This document shows, piece by piece, positions 41,101 to 43,927 of a DNA stretch of 64,000 bases. This DNA comes from a virus: IMG/VR virus record IMGVR_UViG_3300030107_001446, positions 135,259 to 199,258 of that record; one strand, written 5' to 3'. The number at the start of each line of letters is the position of its first letter. Positions within the stretch are counted from its first letter, which is position 1. The notes below the pieces were generated by a model. It was not told where the DNA came from. It searched no databases and saw only the letters and a program-made list of their open reading frames with translations. The translations under genes and the position numbers were made by a program.

Positions 41101-43919
41101 CTGTTAACCGTGTTACAAGGAATGAAGTAGGTTGGGATTATAACACCGACCCTGCATTGGTTACTCTAACTCCTGAAGTTGAAGTTGGATATGACCGTGC
41201 TGAATATAGAATAAGAATTAATCAACCAAACAACTTCCGTCGTGGTGATGTGTTAAGTTACATTCCTACTGGTGGTCAAGCTCTTAGTGGATTGACAAAT
41301 CAGGAATATTTCTACTGTCTAACTGCTACTGCTCAGTGGTTTGAAATAGGTGCTTCCTATATCCACGATGGTAGATTTAGATTACTACAAGTAGATACAT
41401 CTAACTCAAACACACAGGTATTCCAAGTAATGCAGAGAAGTGGTATTTCAAGGACTGCTCCTACATACCCAGTTGATATGTCCGATACTCCAATACAAGG
41501 TGGATTCAATGCTGCTGACGTTGTATATGGGTCAACATCTGGATCTAGTGCTGAGGTATCAAATGTCCTTACTAATGAAGGTAAGATTTATAAGATGTAT
41601 ACACACTATGATTTAACTGGTGTATCACAATCGGCTGGCACATACGAAAACTTCATTAATGGTGAGACTGTCCAAGTCCAAGGTGCAACTTCTAATACTG
41701 GTTTTGTATTACAGACTGCTGCAACAGATGATGACACAGGTGAATCTATCCTTAAACTTAACTCCATCGCAGGTGCTATTAACTTGAATGATGTTGTTGA
41801 GGGTGTAGATAGTGGCACAACTGCAACAGTTGGTACTCCATCTGAAAGATTCTTACTTAACGTTACATCTGGTGCATTCTCAGCAGGTGACTGGTTCTTC
41901 GAGGAAGGTGCTAACACTGAAGCATACATGGATGCTTATGTTAATAAGTCTGGTTCTCTAACTGGTAATGAAGGTGGTAGAATTACAATCGATGTTGAGA
42001 CCATTGATAGTCAGTGGACTCCTGGTGATATTATCTACGGTAGTGTTACTAACTATATTCTTTCAGTTAAGGGTATTAGTGGTACACAAATTCAGTTGAA
42101 TCAGTGGTTACACGGTAGAGTAACCTATGAATTAGACCTAGGCGTACCTATCGTTGATACTGGTATCTCTGATACATTCAACGTTGGTGACGAGGTTACA
42201 CTCCTACAAGGTACCGTCCAGAAGAATCCAGGTTGGATTGCTACTGTAACCAAGTATATTAATGGTCTAGAATTAGATCCAGGCGAGCCTAACTATGGTA
42301 TTCATAAAGTTTGGATTGGTAACTTAGTACCTGTTGGAGCAGGTGCTGATATCTCTGAGGTAACTCAAGGAATTAATACTATTGGTAAGATTCAATTAGG
42401 GTCTAATTTCCCAACAATATACGCACAGTGCACAAACGTAACTACAACAAATTACTCATCTTATGCAAGAGTAGTTGCTATAGAGCAAGCAGGTATTACT
42501 GCTGAAATTTGGGTAGAGAATGCAGTTGGTGATTTTGTTGATAATATGTCACTTGTATCTGACTTTGGATGGGGTGGTGCTGTTACTTCTGCTAGGACAC
42601 TAGAGGGTAGAGTTGACAGATACTTCAGAGGATTTGATGGAAATCAAACAATATTTGACTTAACCATTTCTAATGGTGAAGCATACTTCCCAGATCCAGC
42701 TGGACATCTATTAGTATTCGTTAATGGTATTCTACAACCTCCAGGTGGTGCTAACTCTTATGTTGCATACTCAGATAAGATTCAGTTTGCTGAGCCTCCT
42801 GAGATTGGATCACAATTCGTTGGATACTATGTTGGTAAATTACGTCAGTTAGATGATATCAGTTATGAGTTTGACTCATTGAGATCTTCCTTCAACCTTA
42901 AGCGTCAAGGTTTATTCTACTCCTTAACACTGACTGAAGGTGTATCTTCTAACGTTATACGTCCTGAGAATAACATTATCGTATCACTTAACGGTATTAT
43001 TCAGGAACCAGGTCTAGCATACGAGATTGTTGGTTCACGATTAATCTTCGCTGAAGTCCCACGTGCGGGATCAACCTTCGTTGGTTTCTCATATATTGGT
43101 AGTGATGCTGACGTTATCGCAGCAACAGTCGTACCTCCTGTTGAGGCAGGTGACCAACTCTTTATCGAGGGTGAGGAATTTAATCGTGAAGTTGCTCTAA
43201 TTGAATCTTCCAACTCCTTGATTACTTTTGAGTATACAGGATCAGTTAAGGGTAGAAATGCTGCTGCTATCGCTCAGATAACCTCTGGTAAGATAACAGG
43301 TGCTAACCTAACCAACTCTGGTGATGGTTATACTTCACGTCCTAACGTTGACGTTATATCTTCCTCTGGATTTGATTCTCGCATCAAGGCATTGATGGGT
43401 ATTACACGCATAGATGTTAAGACATCTGGTGTTGGATACTCTATACCAAATGTTGCTATTGATAACGTAGTTCCAGATGATTTCACACCTCCAGAAGGTG
43501 CACCAATTAACGGTGGATTTGATGTATTCGCAGGTGAAGGCACAGATGCAGGTGGTGGAGGTACCACAATCGAATCTGGTACAATAGCAATTCTTCAGGA
43601 TCCAGTTAACGTTACTGTTAACCAAGGTCAGAATGCAGCATTCACAGTTGTCTCTAGTGTAACTAACGACCAGACAATGAATTATCAGTGGCAGAAGAAG
43701 GAGTATGGTACACAGACTTGGAGCAACATCATTGGTGCTAACCAAGCAACATACAATACTTCTATCACACAACAAGCAGATGATGGTGACGAATATAGAG
43801 TCGCTATCACAGCAGCAGGTGCAATCCCAGTTTACTCACTCTCTGCTACATTGAGTGTCCAGACTGGTGCTACTATCTTGAGTAACTTCACTCCAGACCT
43901 TATCTTTGACGACAACTAA
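14175..43919 (+). CDS. Giant virion protein, 9914 aa, at the gp7 position
   Basis: One uninterrupted frame, roughly 1 MDa by length, against 1032 residues for T4 gp7. Approximate order: baseplate-type N-terminus with LPEFIRQEDRQLVNFLFEYY (1-110); GxGY repeats (301-626); helical gp7-type segment with FYISKGTKLSTQYLFKILFG (667-736); GxGY (1135-1359); YHYH-type domain with GWAFDGNPIYGPYGY (1431-1571); EF-hand-like DSNNDGLIDANE (1620-1631); GxGY (1771-1836); propeller-like (1839-2229); LamG (2239-2436); two CBM5/12-like modules (W2658, W2735); GxGY (3089-3326); NGVIQAPG fibre domain (3626-3724); six Cys-[RD] helical repeats (4069-5230) with a second LamG (4459-4614); third lectin-like fold (5286-5476); 30 FTC...YPR units (5480-8647); two NG-IIQ/ILQ-PG domains (9478-9645); Ig-like domain (9807-9898). 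Probably a baseplate-anchored adhesive fibre. That role is inference; the frame itself is certain in this assembly. Confidence 0.85.
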   Translation: MTPITKNINVSDRVENQLPEFIRQEDRQLVNFLFEYYKSQEKTGRPYDILNNLMRYLDLDKYSSEELSSSTSLLKDIGVDDTKIEIESINGFQTRDGSIMVDNEIIYYEGVTRGPDVIITPGISLPQFNKKKQQLENPFTSFDGVERVFPLSFLGTPIAPPSAEHLIVVTYNDMLIPGSEYTVNGTNISFTNPPRARTGADDSEFTQVVYLVGYADQTIVTADQIPYQEWQNTQVYPLRVNGQSYTPTSDIGLIINKNGRLQTPQDDYTLFEDKVIFKNPVGAADLIHIRSVEYVAPAYGSGASAIAQVDTIGQIEAIIPKDGGKKYRLDFAPKVAITHKDGISATAKSLVGGIKDINLIDGGQGYSSYNPPIPVVVAPADPNGSIAQLSLTVNDVTGTVDSVTITNSGSGYDFIPAISFKNPSGATIGAPTIDIEGRVNIGSIPVITMGSGYSNPPTVYIDAAPDGGINAQAVSKINQDGQVYEITIVNRGKGYITPPRVKIVEPIGAQVLDVTVASGSVTNIEMLTGGSGYTDAPSVYIVDKRVDGYGEPIGGTGATAVATIFNGEITDINITNFGTGYSESEPPQIYIAEPKSARASVDVGFDEVTGFDILEKGSGYSSSAFLQCSRGVSGPVKYDNLHNEIYATEANLRQSDHHAGAAVVNLDTLFIKEVFDKFRRQYLPTLDIDFASINPVQVIKNITDFYISKGTKLSTQYLFKILFGEDVDLYYPKDEIISPSHATWVVDTVLRAELMEGDPNNLIDSQVNQYADDVDPNVTAASALIENVITIIEGTDTIYELAISEETLVGSFIIPYKTRLVEPLTTTGQIITVDSTIGWPERNGTIRINDEEEVQYKEKSLNQFIECTRSKNGIVEDWDPGTIIQSDIYVWTNFGTAQQCKLRILGIAEAGTTVLNDTGSYYLQGDKLKVANLGSTAEELRLQSWLYNVKKLIQVTTITPGGVNNQTATVVCGNPHGLLVSDQVTIYGANPVVYNGTFTVTSRIDQFTFSYQIATPTEIIPTGNILLSVDLNRGKSDVVSINKVVSEFTTNIQNAFFNDNYVYVAASGLPNYKIGPFTGSALIPGNQRKLLRFPRTVQTVSERQAVAPGTPIGSWVNGVSIWSYKSPDYIQYGPLTSVSVTSVGEGYDAGAKPNVEITGGGGTGATAEVIVNGSLSSFDVIEQGSGYTESPLVSIVGGGGIGATAQAVITGGRVTRILVEQPGSGYTTQPLVSITGGGGTGATATASVRGPISSVSITNFGSGYTSLPDIKVNSGENALAQPIVLNGRIVSIAIINSGNSYTTAPNVIINGDGFGAIAKATIGTIGEDKGRVLSVSITNRGIGYTQGLTTVRLEAVGQLASFQPTVYQWNRNLQYELVDKFDGASGYVFTGFNNQFGGEYAHLSDPKELRYVVGDNVFLNPVTQNFQEVASNYDHSPIIGWAFDGNPIYGPYGYIDPTDQNSGIRRMRTSFKLKTNVVFDATTNPNPSRVDGPPISTYAAGTFVDDYYYDFQSGDLDQYNGRFCKTPDYPDGTYAYFVTIDASDAGIAEFPYIVGPQFNSLPDSWNMNQAATQENIPDGVVRYRDPYTDVDIDIDRQPNQTADVFTTEIEGYPIIFEIQDSNNDGLIDANEQQELLEMSEEATLQIYDYFPRVSAESRVDIEVETTTQFENAQIDGFVVENPGVSYQVNDTIFFDNEGTGGFGASALIESVKGQNIIGYQKEMIGDRPYGVITTDIEHELRQQDEIIVNSRPVIDNTNKTFRVKVVAGVENIAITQSGTGYNTDIPPTFELITASGQDAELSLVLENTGQVNAVNIINSGNGYDSDNPPQIRVSHPQQFKKTRYWLAEYQEATGIVSINDIVTTEERYTYICGSITETDGDMAAFLAKFDDLGQLVWERNLLPQNAGQKKAEFIKILVDAVPENDLIYVVGHTYDPNNSAYNPDIWLGKYESGFNNANAPDGILKWQKAIAGISGTTRRDWVTSLALDQEGRIYLAGYTDSNSIDPNDMWIIQCNLDGDLVEKRKIASATDSEMINQIQWISDDRFFMVGQNDENDDCIFGVFWFDGANLEIEYIRQIPTIGGYVRNPKFTIDEYDDVILVWDVYNGAAQKYDKVQINKFPLSTASTSWTWSKTVTISGDIDAIRHAGVNVDKFGNYTLVTDVIEDQNQRYAIYHYIKYDGNVIKESKVDDTTSIGFQAITHSVDNSGDVIMVINRQQSDQIAAYRFNDDTDLDYDFTKQNKAAMTFYSPSDASYDSSFYKYGTGALKLSAVNPVSLPNLNLESKEWSFRAWLSMNSTAHSTDHKPLLWDILPVAGDSIQVELDGDTNSANYEKVIIYVNSVQVATSLLATNWTAFAGASWVHVTFQKREESLGLYQYEVFINGALVCNFQSTSDISVGSAVLCGKSAGPTSNNTFIGWVDDYVIDDVAPYLSAYSVPSAEIEITTSNSDSALVKFDREHTKRGSYALSGLDNYTQLDFTDNEITTTWVDVGLSAISPWIVGAGGLQILDMSQVVSNLNPGTYTFTANKFEYGTKTSTIPSPLGKKLIIEPEVISKFYIRDALYQKIDNVMEFTFSQDIKLTKGSILQQFNSSGVTQAYGTIVKVPEGTLLNPGYGNKYQVGKIYGTFNNTDRYRTVANDINQIEGTYFNTEEEESPWQANTAYTAGDRVYADKKIYEVQATGTSGTISLSHTSGVASDGLLNWAFIDDAGKFTVDLTQHPYPRPQWVGMDMPEWLPDRLYVEGQRVWWKLNVYEVAVGGAGVAGTNAPVHDTGDASDGGVTWTHVSTEEAISVYSRLMGYDMGNNYTVQIMEVHPGSVYIPDDVVSLNAGNITLAEDEKSVEISGFASVKKIQVTARLEKDIIRTNAVRTEFVYCTSNTAHMFKAGDILFTEGFSTAQFNGSFFIDQVIGTREFTFAIRATASSDPAFINNALGGVNIYAKHPTLEFTRNHQYVFDLSDSSNFGYYLSFSQDNQYKLEYSFNNIERNGTPGIATTPAPTVQFSVLGEVTNISYYFDPSRTGADSPVGTNSFIDVIKTPFDGRFTISEVPTDTSFKFPLLKEPERTNAEVGEDYLGNDYSYYSTTSVRAVGPINTIQLVSPGGFYQKLPIISDIASFRQIEKCVVVDGGTEYAPGVYYDVPIAGDGEGAKCTVTVEVDEEIGSGTITGCAVTDPGKGYTTASIDIDAIPGILGATLAGSGGSVNVVIPSEGSGASVFLTGTNIGKIKRLKNNEFGFGYSHDYTLKPEITFPVNLQLFNTSILSQITITDPGSGYSSTPAVVIEGGGGSGAEAEAIIKNNRLSEIIIKNPGAGYSSEPTVTLKSEFNYVVNLDLNYLQFNFPHGITSGAEVTFRAENVGSTTGELPKPSTAGLTSLVANQVYYAIAGTAAGLEPDQLRFGLTKASALAGSYITFLTQGSGRQVLLTEVFGGKATAVVETSRFLEGEDVYQGSNVETATAMGTVSTNTGWQIGPKILKIVDYTGDWAVGESVTGTISKASGVIDNFSIARGVLNIGSLTKTPGRFIDDVGKPSEIVQKIQDSFFYQNFSYVVQSQIPITEWKSQVLENNHPAGFNMFGQLQLTGGKDVSGRKIGTEFTKKVNINNYSNVNQITSFGAAQPIYTDYNNTEVLFRKKRLTSSEEILTSIVKKLDNFEDQFDGIKKAFPITVEGEQVIVKQDQLMITLNGVIQAPGISYQVVGGDLVFSEPPRPPSKVNYRIIGVTPTPIYRIALYSPGGNANYGIFPTIGQQVQGEFSDAVGTVIDSGTNHIDVINIVGGPFQLNEEIVRGEIFSALVETVTQVNSDTIFEFGEAITNLEGDTAYVEETNVDTDGNVTDRLVVSKTSGTPRFETGIYDLRLNEYIYSASSKIAGQITYTAPYSDPINDEVVDELIINRGTTFFGLLFERLLSLTNPNIILDNISQSSITPTKLYDSSNRINADFLDFEEVRTTEVTYSQLANGAFADGDIIRNKKTFYGNPISVFHGNAANRFLDGGRNIANNKQEIIDFAEASIAIDYPDYYFPSDVITNAWSRFKDAYRMIQKNKALIVGMAFDDMKTQFPSSSIPSDAKCKRDIEYFVDAVSIDMYAGGNRYTRKFCQQYFNEAGSFTYINAQATETKWAYEKARDRMKVAIANGYSGTISAANSGDSWVAYQDLTITADPSPTNPYGTAGTNTSNTDSDNCTDVQSAIETLHEIVDETLTNGSLTELPVESGGTYSPHQEKCRRDLGYFIDAISNDLKTGGNYQTVLFTRSFFDASGTPLTNGIVGEEAEAVHAFTTAGTLMHRAINNLMYWKDLSGVGYNLNDPTTYSGGVAPANTYDANYASGNNQDINNCANVKSYIDTLKAIATTAMTAGNLTNVNNLASITDGTFQDGETIRTTKFAYKNRSRGLFALGDTIKGITSGAVFEAIGANAGLKWIFASNVTGTFQDEEWITNSTLTATNCTQSVIVKKAELVGDKSVYKPSNGLLTQTASEDFAFGTGDFTIQSWIRPAANVGTQYLFDFRRLSAAQGLNIRMDGQGLKVYNGTTLMVSGSGDFATTGTWYHIAIVRNSGVTQAYVNGAQIGSNYVDTNDYLYNAPHIGSDFNQSSHWTGHIDNLCIKKGVCDFITGFTPPTQVDFAEDNIVLGIDGEGPFIASTTEVWATYTGQRTSSTTAKRVDYDGLALIASDIDTGRKELRDCAEIIDLNGAWIAEEAVGRMKAAFVDFTIRGDDPGNNSYGGTNLCIRDTKDYILGALIKDLQEGGDFHTIYTARTYLTTSGKLDHITDEILQSLYTWNEVFKLCETVITTTSTDLSGEYSTRLRIPNNFSSPASSTVTDEIKLLGDNLLKVVAPNDQRFREGGFQLWKNRDYIAEEVAGYIQNKYQQEINEVTYDFLEMPGYGQPYCERDIKQFILPAVMADLVTGGTYQTEAVIDKYLDSQNKVIHVDEELNPMLDAFEYCKMLCMKAVNNLLLSSGEAAAELGVPTWVQEEYYAPQWTARAAYRDDTIVLDTEGYPQAGTRQNNDRYLDAADLIWKNRHVIAKECVSTMNDLSKYENLNIPGGHVNCEDDVLDMIEAMVHDLRFDCNEKTYDAAALYIETENNSLKHIEGEWEASITVVKILRDITSLIMRNAFGRDYEEGGSPDQKPVESYEQNPRIDLYKNCGDAIDGNIRYIAEQAVAAGLVQFPNLNIPGGPINCVHDVTDILRALVFNIKYGGNNWLQYSTEFYATYSGNLDHVTNAPTETNWIMNKARDFAIRAMKGQIITNEAGHVVDQRFYDAVPRPTTTMVTTSVLTGAPVTDNYNNLVTRSFKFGEDKISTTDTGTGIIPDEDAVFSVVTKLPSSPIDCCLFEAGGGTSGVWFGIRDGGTWLRLRAGNGTNSYTSGASYTADTGLAMLDLQISNLTQYFDDGDHELVWQIVIGGNQTTGAGSVTLWIDGQQIGQATTPGGGWTGLTGASGLFANTQWAGFGVSNGSLVAGEAATINTFTVNVGPAPTIAYDITAADYDSSTGDLILNVGNHNHTPGTFLRLISNSLTFTCDQDNHASNHTYPRSGDPAGNTAVEVLDVGRTEHTATAASYDPNSGIMNMTIEQHGMTASTSHTAKDAAYDPDSGVLTITLDDHGFKTGDQVKIHNGSLIFTCAQDNHATKHGYPRQKDPAGDQWLLIEEVTPNTFKVNVGATPKVEYNVSDAVYDQNDGELTLDIGQHRFVGASNHVATFAEYNADKGTLKLTVSGHGVIVGDQIQIMENSMTFTCSMDNHYTNHVYPRSTDPCVGQWLDVVESDIPGGTFTVNVGQSPIVGWDPSDATYNSETGHLTLEIGNHSLAVGTHVKLSQESLNFTCSMDDHATIHSYPRDTDPTHNEPIQILATTATSITVPVGTTPTVQYTPTNATFTPADGLLELTLDRKHTFRPATIHNISGGEYNGSTGMMRVTVADHGFSNGDFVKIADGGITFSCTMDGNASNHAYPRASDPYSNKWLAVRNASKDSFDVYVGRTPELPFTITDATFVPSTGHMRVWIGDHDLVAGDYVRMTEESIGFTCLLDNNISKKYYPRSSGSNYVGNGGADPFWNKRIQIAYAGMPLTATTGTSYNPTTGVMSISTDAPHGMSDGDEVKIATDSLVFTCLEDNNQTNHTYPRATDPFNDRWMRVSNTSTYTFDVQVLSYAPSTNSTTHTFVQANVNGITKKDGTITLDVGASSDTTAHTYTATPGLTPTAITHNPVTGIMDITVEGHKLMAGDFIKIADNSLTFTCAMDNHASDHVYPRPADPASGSWLKVLTATTDTFTVQVLKDIPQSNTTTHLFKSAVAECITKSVIKTGGVYDHTYVTSSVGALRHAGDSVRLAPDALTFRCDADGQASDHVYPRSATTQHTPSDVVYNPNTGNLKFTVNNHGFLPHSYVKIADNSLTFTCAKDDNATGHLYPRPTDPVSGKWVMINDVSANTFTVEVLDVIPSTNTTVHTFVSATSNCITHKKDHFYDTNIPIYEVGMTSSTPSNVSYNPTLGEMVVTVNNTLTGCNKITPDSATYYPATGILRIQMNGHPVKNGQMVWLQDGAFTFRCDEDGQASDHAYPRPSDPASNKFLKAFNVGTNTIDVNVGYFEGQGAISNQTTHVFQSGAMNGVWHANSYVMFEENAVTFQCTKDNNATNHSYPRPSDPSWNKWLPVFNTSSGQFSVKVGKSGINDIYDHTFVSFATDGLKTQTGTIKLDVGNGQITNPTTHVFQSANANSLIGGGEYTHDFKSTNSTYTVTDANYLPATGIMTLTIPNHGFQDGESIKISNDSLVFTCLQDAGGSEHSYPRYTDPVADKWIKIHNCTDDTFDVQVLENIPSTNQTLHTFKRASANGVTRAVLATGGNYTHKFIAPAQLTPTNAVYDPSTGVMTVTVTKHGLKNGTRIKVEDGFVTFTCGQDSNQTNHSYPRASDPFSDEWMKVSNVTTDTFDIQVLFNIPSTNTTPHTFVSGKPKSITVATLMKGNDSIKIADNGLTFTCSKDGNSTEHTYPRPNVDPSWNNSLRIVDDGVSRHTPTDASYTATTGVLTLTVPNHGWSNGQYIRLEDYALDLTCTMDDGSENHAYPRGTDPISNKWLEISNVTASTFDINVGTTPSVQYTPADASYDPYSGHMELNIGAHPLKVGQSVKLADGAVTFSCDMDMNASNHAYPRTTVDTFTPTAGAYDGTTGYLTLTLNGHGFDNGSLIKIADNALTATCEMDGNSSGKTYPRSTDPISGKWKPVENATENTFDIFVGKTEFKSFDPQQVDYNPATGNMVITVGPDHGITTAHSVYINRESMCFTCAQDGHGSDHFYPRPNGSGGASGDDPAYQEAVAVTAVDDSTITVNVNPSPSGASNHAHIFKPAVGLTPQNVTYSGVSGVMTVTYASHGMITGEQIMFEDNSLIFTCGKDDHATEHAYPRHGDPASNRWLTITRIDDNRFTVKVLDETPSTNTSAHTFKYAKAGAMKRGSIRAGGSFTHTFTTFASGGVSHKRDRAYDHSIEIKKVGHGEYTATGATYNAETGVLQLTINGHPFANGNMIKLKPNSLIMTCDMDNNATKHSYPRKTDFAYDRWLEISNKQTNTIDVNVGKTPRANYLVSAATFDPTSGDMELTIGKHGYHGGTTHTVTNGTYDAITGKMVITVPDHGFIIGDRVKFVDNSISFKCGMDGYDVVKSYPRPTDPAHNTWLEIDDITLHTFSINVGTSPKTTHNVTNANYNPTSGVMELTIGSHNLDVGDSIKLKPNSLTFTCDYNGDGQTTQKTYPRSSGAATANGKDYAYDAALVITAKTGTSITVNVNGGQGAITDVTTHTWAGGTSAGAVMSGGGYAHQFWSAAANGLQRANESVYIENESLVFKCNNDGYATEHKYPRANGQGGATADDPYYDTSVPIVSVGDETITVNVGKSSDTSTHLFVRSENAFDVSGASFVPGSGELTITMPSHPFTSGDKVMLKDQGFTFTCQEDNDQTTHSYPRASDPASNNTWLTVTVVDASNFKVNVGTSSNVTTHTWVSSLPGAVIRGVIRGGGVYAHTFDSFVDGGVQWKNSTISLDVGESPAKGYGVSGASFVPATGLLTMTIGNHQLKTGMYAKIANKSMVFRCDQDSQQTDHVYPRPNGFSGATGNDPAYNNRVEITSVSADSITVDVGTSSNTTTHYFQNANNVYTPTFASYDPTSGLMNISIPGDTKNVTGAAYNPTSGTLELTIGAHTLTTDDVIKLKPNSLTFTCDYGGDGNVTQKTYPRAQGASTSDGKDYAYDTALAITAVDQAGGTITVNVNGGQGAITDTTTHTFQSALAGAVIVGNGFIDGEYIKIADDAFKFTCDKDNNVTYHDYPRASDPSSGRWLKISNCNVDTFDVQVLQNVPSTNTTDHTFVSAVASSIQRSVVTIGGEYNHTFVSAVSGGVTAGGNYTHTFASAKPNSLHRQSGKITVNVNVAATADLYDHTFVSAIPGAVIAGGNYMHSFVSAATGGIEKANSYILIKDGALNFTCDLDDYETEHLYPRDTDHASNEWLAVSNVTVDTFDVQVLKGVPSSFLGKHTFVSCAEGGIWKQDGTIKINVGPSPAGNTYAHRFVSANSGALIQGGNYRHNFVSAASGCIKVTNSGATLTPTDAYYVPTTGKLTLTVAGHSLTTDDTIEIDTNGLTFTCSQDQNATNHTYPRVTDYADGKKLHVQMSNSWAWPTQDLKYFRSRQVSQNYTGTEGAPVETEITQLIQFVTDGLTNPNTVASRSYIMPTVWPVKYTPEVVVRDLTIQYDTAQGGQGNQGTWNQTCQNVASTIATVADIYIQTIAEAANNNVNYLTSNVTKTFPFNSNTIYQDGTCYNVTSAIDTLFDIMKHTLGAGSNNSKNIANMILFNQQAIAGRAFGETQVNWPTTNLTIDFANDVLAAVRYDLVTGGNSGAFELAQQWFDGEGNFIAFPTVVRTHILYCLTRVREYIKSVMYLVGEDAVWNNYDVYVPEGRLEWNQEAVEFMVDSSLNPLEFALERGEFPTEARVQWIASSDAVNRVTRNEVGWDYNTDPALVTLTPEVEVGYDRAEYRIRINQPNNFRRGDVLSYIPTGGQALSGLTNQEYFYCLTATAQWFEIGASYIHDGRFRLLQVDTSNSNTQVFQVMQRSGISRTAPTYPVDMSDTPIQGGFNAADVVYGSTSGSSAEVSNVLTNEGKIYKMYTHYDLTGVSQSAGTYENFINGETVQVQGATSNTGFVLQTAATDDDTGESILKLNSIAGAINLNDVVEGVDSGTTATVGTPSERFLLNVTSGAFSAGDWFFEEGANTEAYMDAYVNKSGSLTGNEGGRITIDVETIDSQWTPGDIIYGSVTNYILSVKGISGTQIQLNQWLHGRVTYELDLGVPIVDTGISDTFNVGDEVTLLQGTVQKNPGWIATVTKYINGLELDPGEPNYGIHKVWIGNLVPVGAGADISEVTQGINTIGKIQLGSNFPTIYAQCTNVTTTNYSSYARVVAIEQAGITAEIWVENAVGDFVDNMSLVSDFGWGGAVTSARTLEGRVDRYFRGFDGNQTIFDLTISNGEAYFPDPAGHLLVFVNGILQPPGGANSYVAYSDKIQFAEPPEIGSQFVGYYVGKLRQLDDISYEFDSLRSSFNLKRQGLFYSLTLTEGVSSNVIRPENNIIVSLNGIIQEPGLAYEIVGSRLIFAEVPRAGSTFVGFSYIGSDADVIAATVVPPVEAGDQLFIEGEEFNREVALIESSNSLITFEYTGSVKGRNAAAIAQITSGKITGANLTNSGDGYTSRPNVDVISSSGFDSRIKALMGITRIDVKTSGVGYSIPNVAIDNVVPDDFTPPEGAPINGGFDVFAGEGTDAGGGGTTIESGTIAILQDPVNVTVNQGQNAAFTVVSSVTNDQTMNYQWQKKEYGTQTWSNIIGANQATYNTSITQQADDGDEYRVAITAAGAIPVYSLSATLSVQTGATILSNFTPDLIFDDN
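15237..16050 (+). repeat. GxGY repeat block A in giant protein
   Basis: At least six units with the pattern hydrophobic strand, N/G-x-G-x-GY, x2-4, P-x-V/I-x-I (for example NSGSGYDF, GSGYSNPP, GKGYITPP, GSGYTDAP, GTGYSESE, GSGYSSSA). Units are about 40-55 residues apart and diverged at the DNA level. They probably form a stacked beta structure. Confidence 0.75.
17574..18250 (+). repeat. GxGY repeat block B in giant protein
   Basis: Five to six further units (GEGYDAGA, GSGYTESP, GSGYTTQP, GSGYTSLP, GNSYTTAP, GIGYTQGL) separated by Gly-rich GGGGTGATA linkers. The linkers are nearly identical in protein and similar in DNA, suggesting these units arose by more recent duplication than block A. 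Confidence 0.75.
26379..29850 (+). repeat. Cys-[RD] helical repeats (six copies) in giant protein
   Basis: Six copies begin with Cys then a charged pair: CKRD (26379), CRRD (26838), CIRD (28344), CERD (28830), CEDD (29316), CVHD (29712). Each continues as a helix, then D-hydrophobic-x2-GG and an aromatic-rich helix, as in FVDAVSIDMYAGGNRYT. A degenerate seventh (YDLVTGGNSGAFELAQQWFD) lies near 40760. A companion motif, C-x-[DN]-V-x-S-x-I-[ED]-TL, occurs near 26716, 27173 and 40554. Confidence 0.75.
30612..40113 (+). repeat. Array of 30 FTC...YPR repeats in giant protein
   Basis: Thirty units, on average 107 residues apart, share: TGxMxLTIxxH; a G-D-x-I/V-K strand; [FLMA]-x-C-x2-D/N; then H-x-YPR (K replaces H in units 6, 18, 22, 23 and 27); DP; W-L; and T-F-x-V-x-VG. 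Each carries one Cys at the same place. Eight units (7, 8, 10, 13, 14, 20, 28, 29) use a longer linker of the type VQVL-x3-PSTNTT-x-HTF. DNA copies have diverged, so the array is old and maintained. Confidence 0.9.
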
Positions 43920-43922
43920 ATA
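43915..43922 (+). promoter_or_regulatory. Late-promoter-like ACTAAATA overlapping stop codon
   Basis: One mismatch from NATAAATA. The TAA inside it (43917-43919) is the stop codon of the giant gene, and the next ATG is at 43928. The distance to the ATG is short, so a transcript from here would have almost no leader; this lowers confidence. Confidence 0.35.
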
Positions 43923-43927
43923 ATCTC

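Noticed and set aside
43335-43775. Minus-strand frame of 146 codons within the giant gene
   Set aside because: Antisense to a repeat-rich coding region; composition is Cys/Asn/Ser-heavy with no recognisable motif. The same applies to other antisense frames between 14 and 58 kb.
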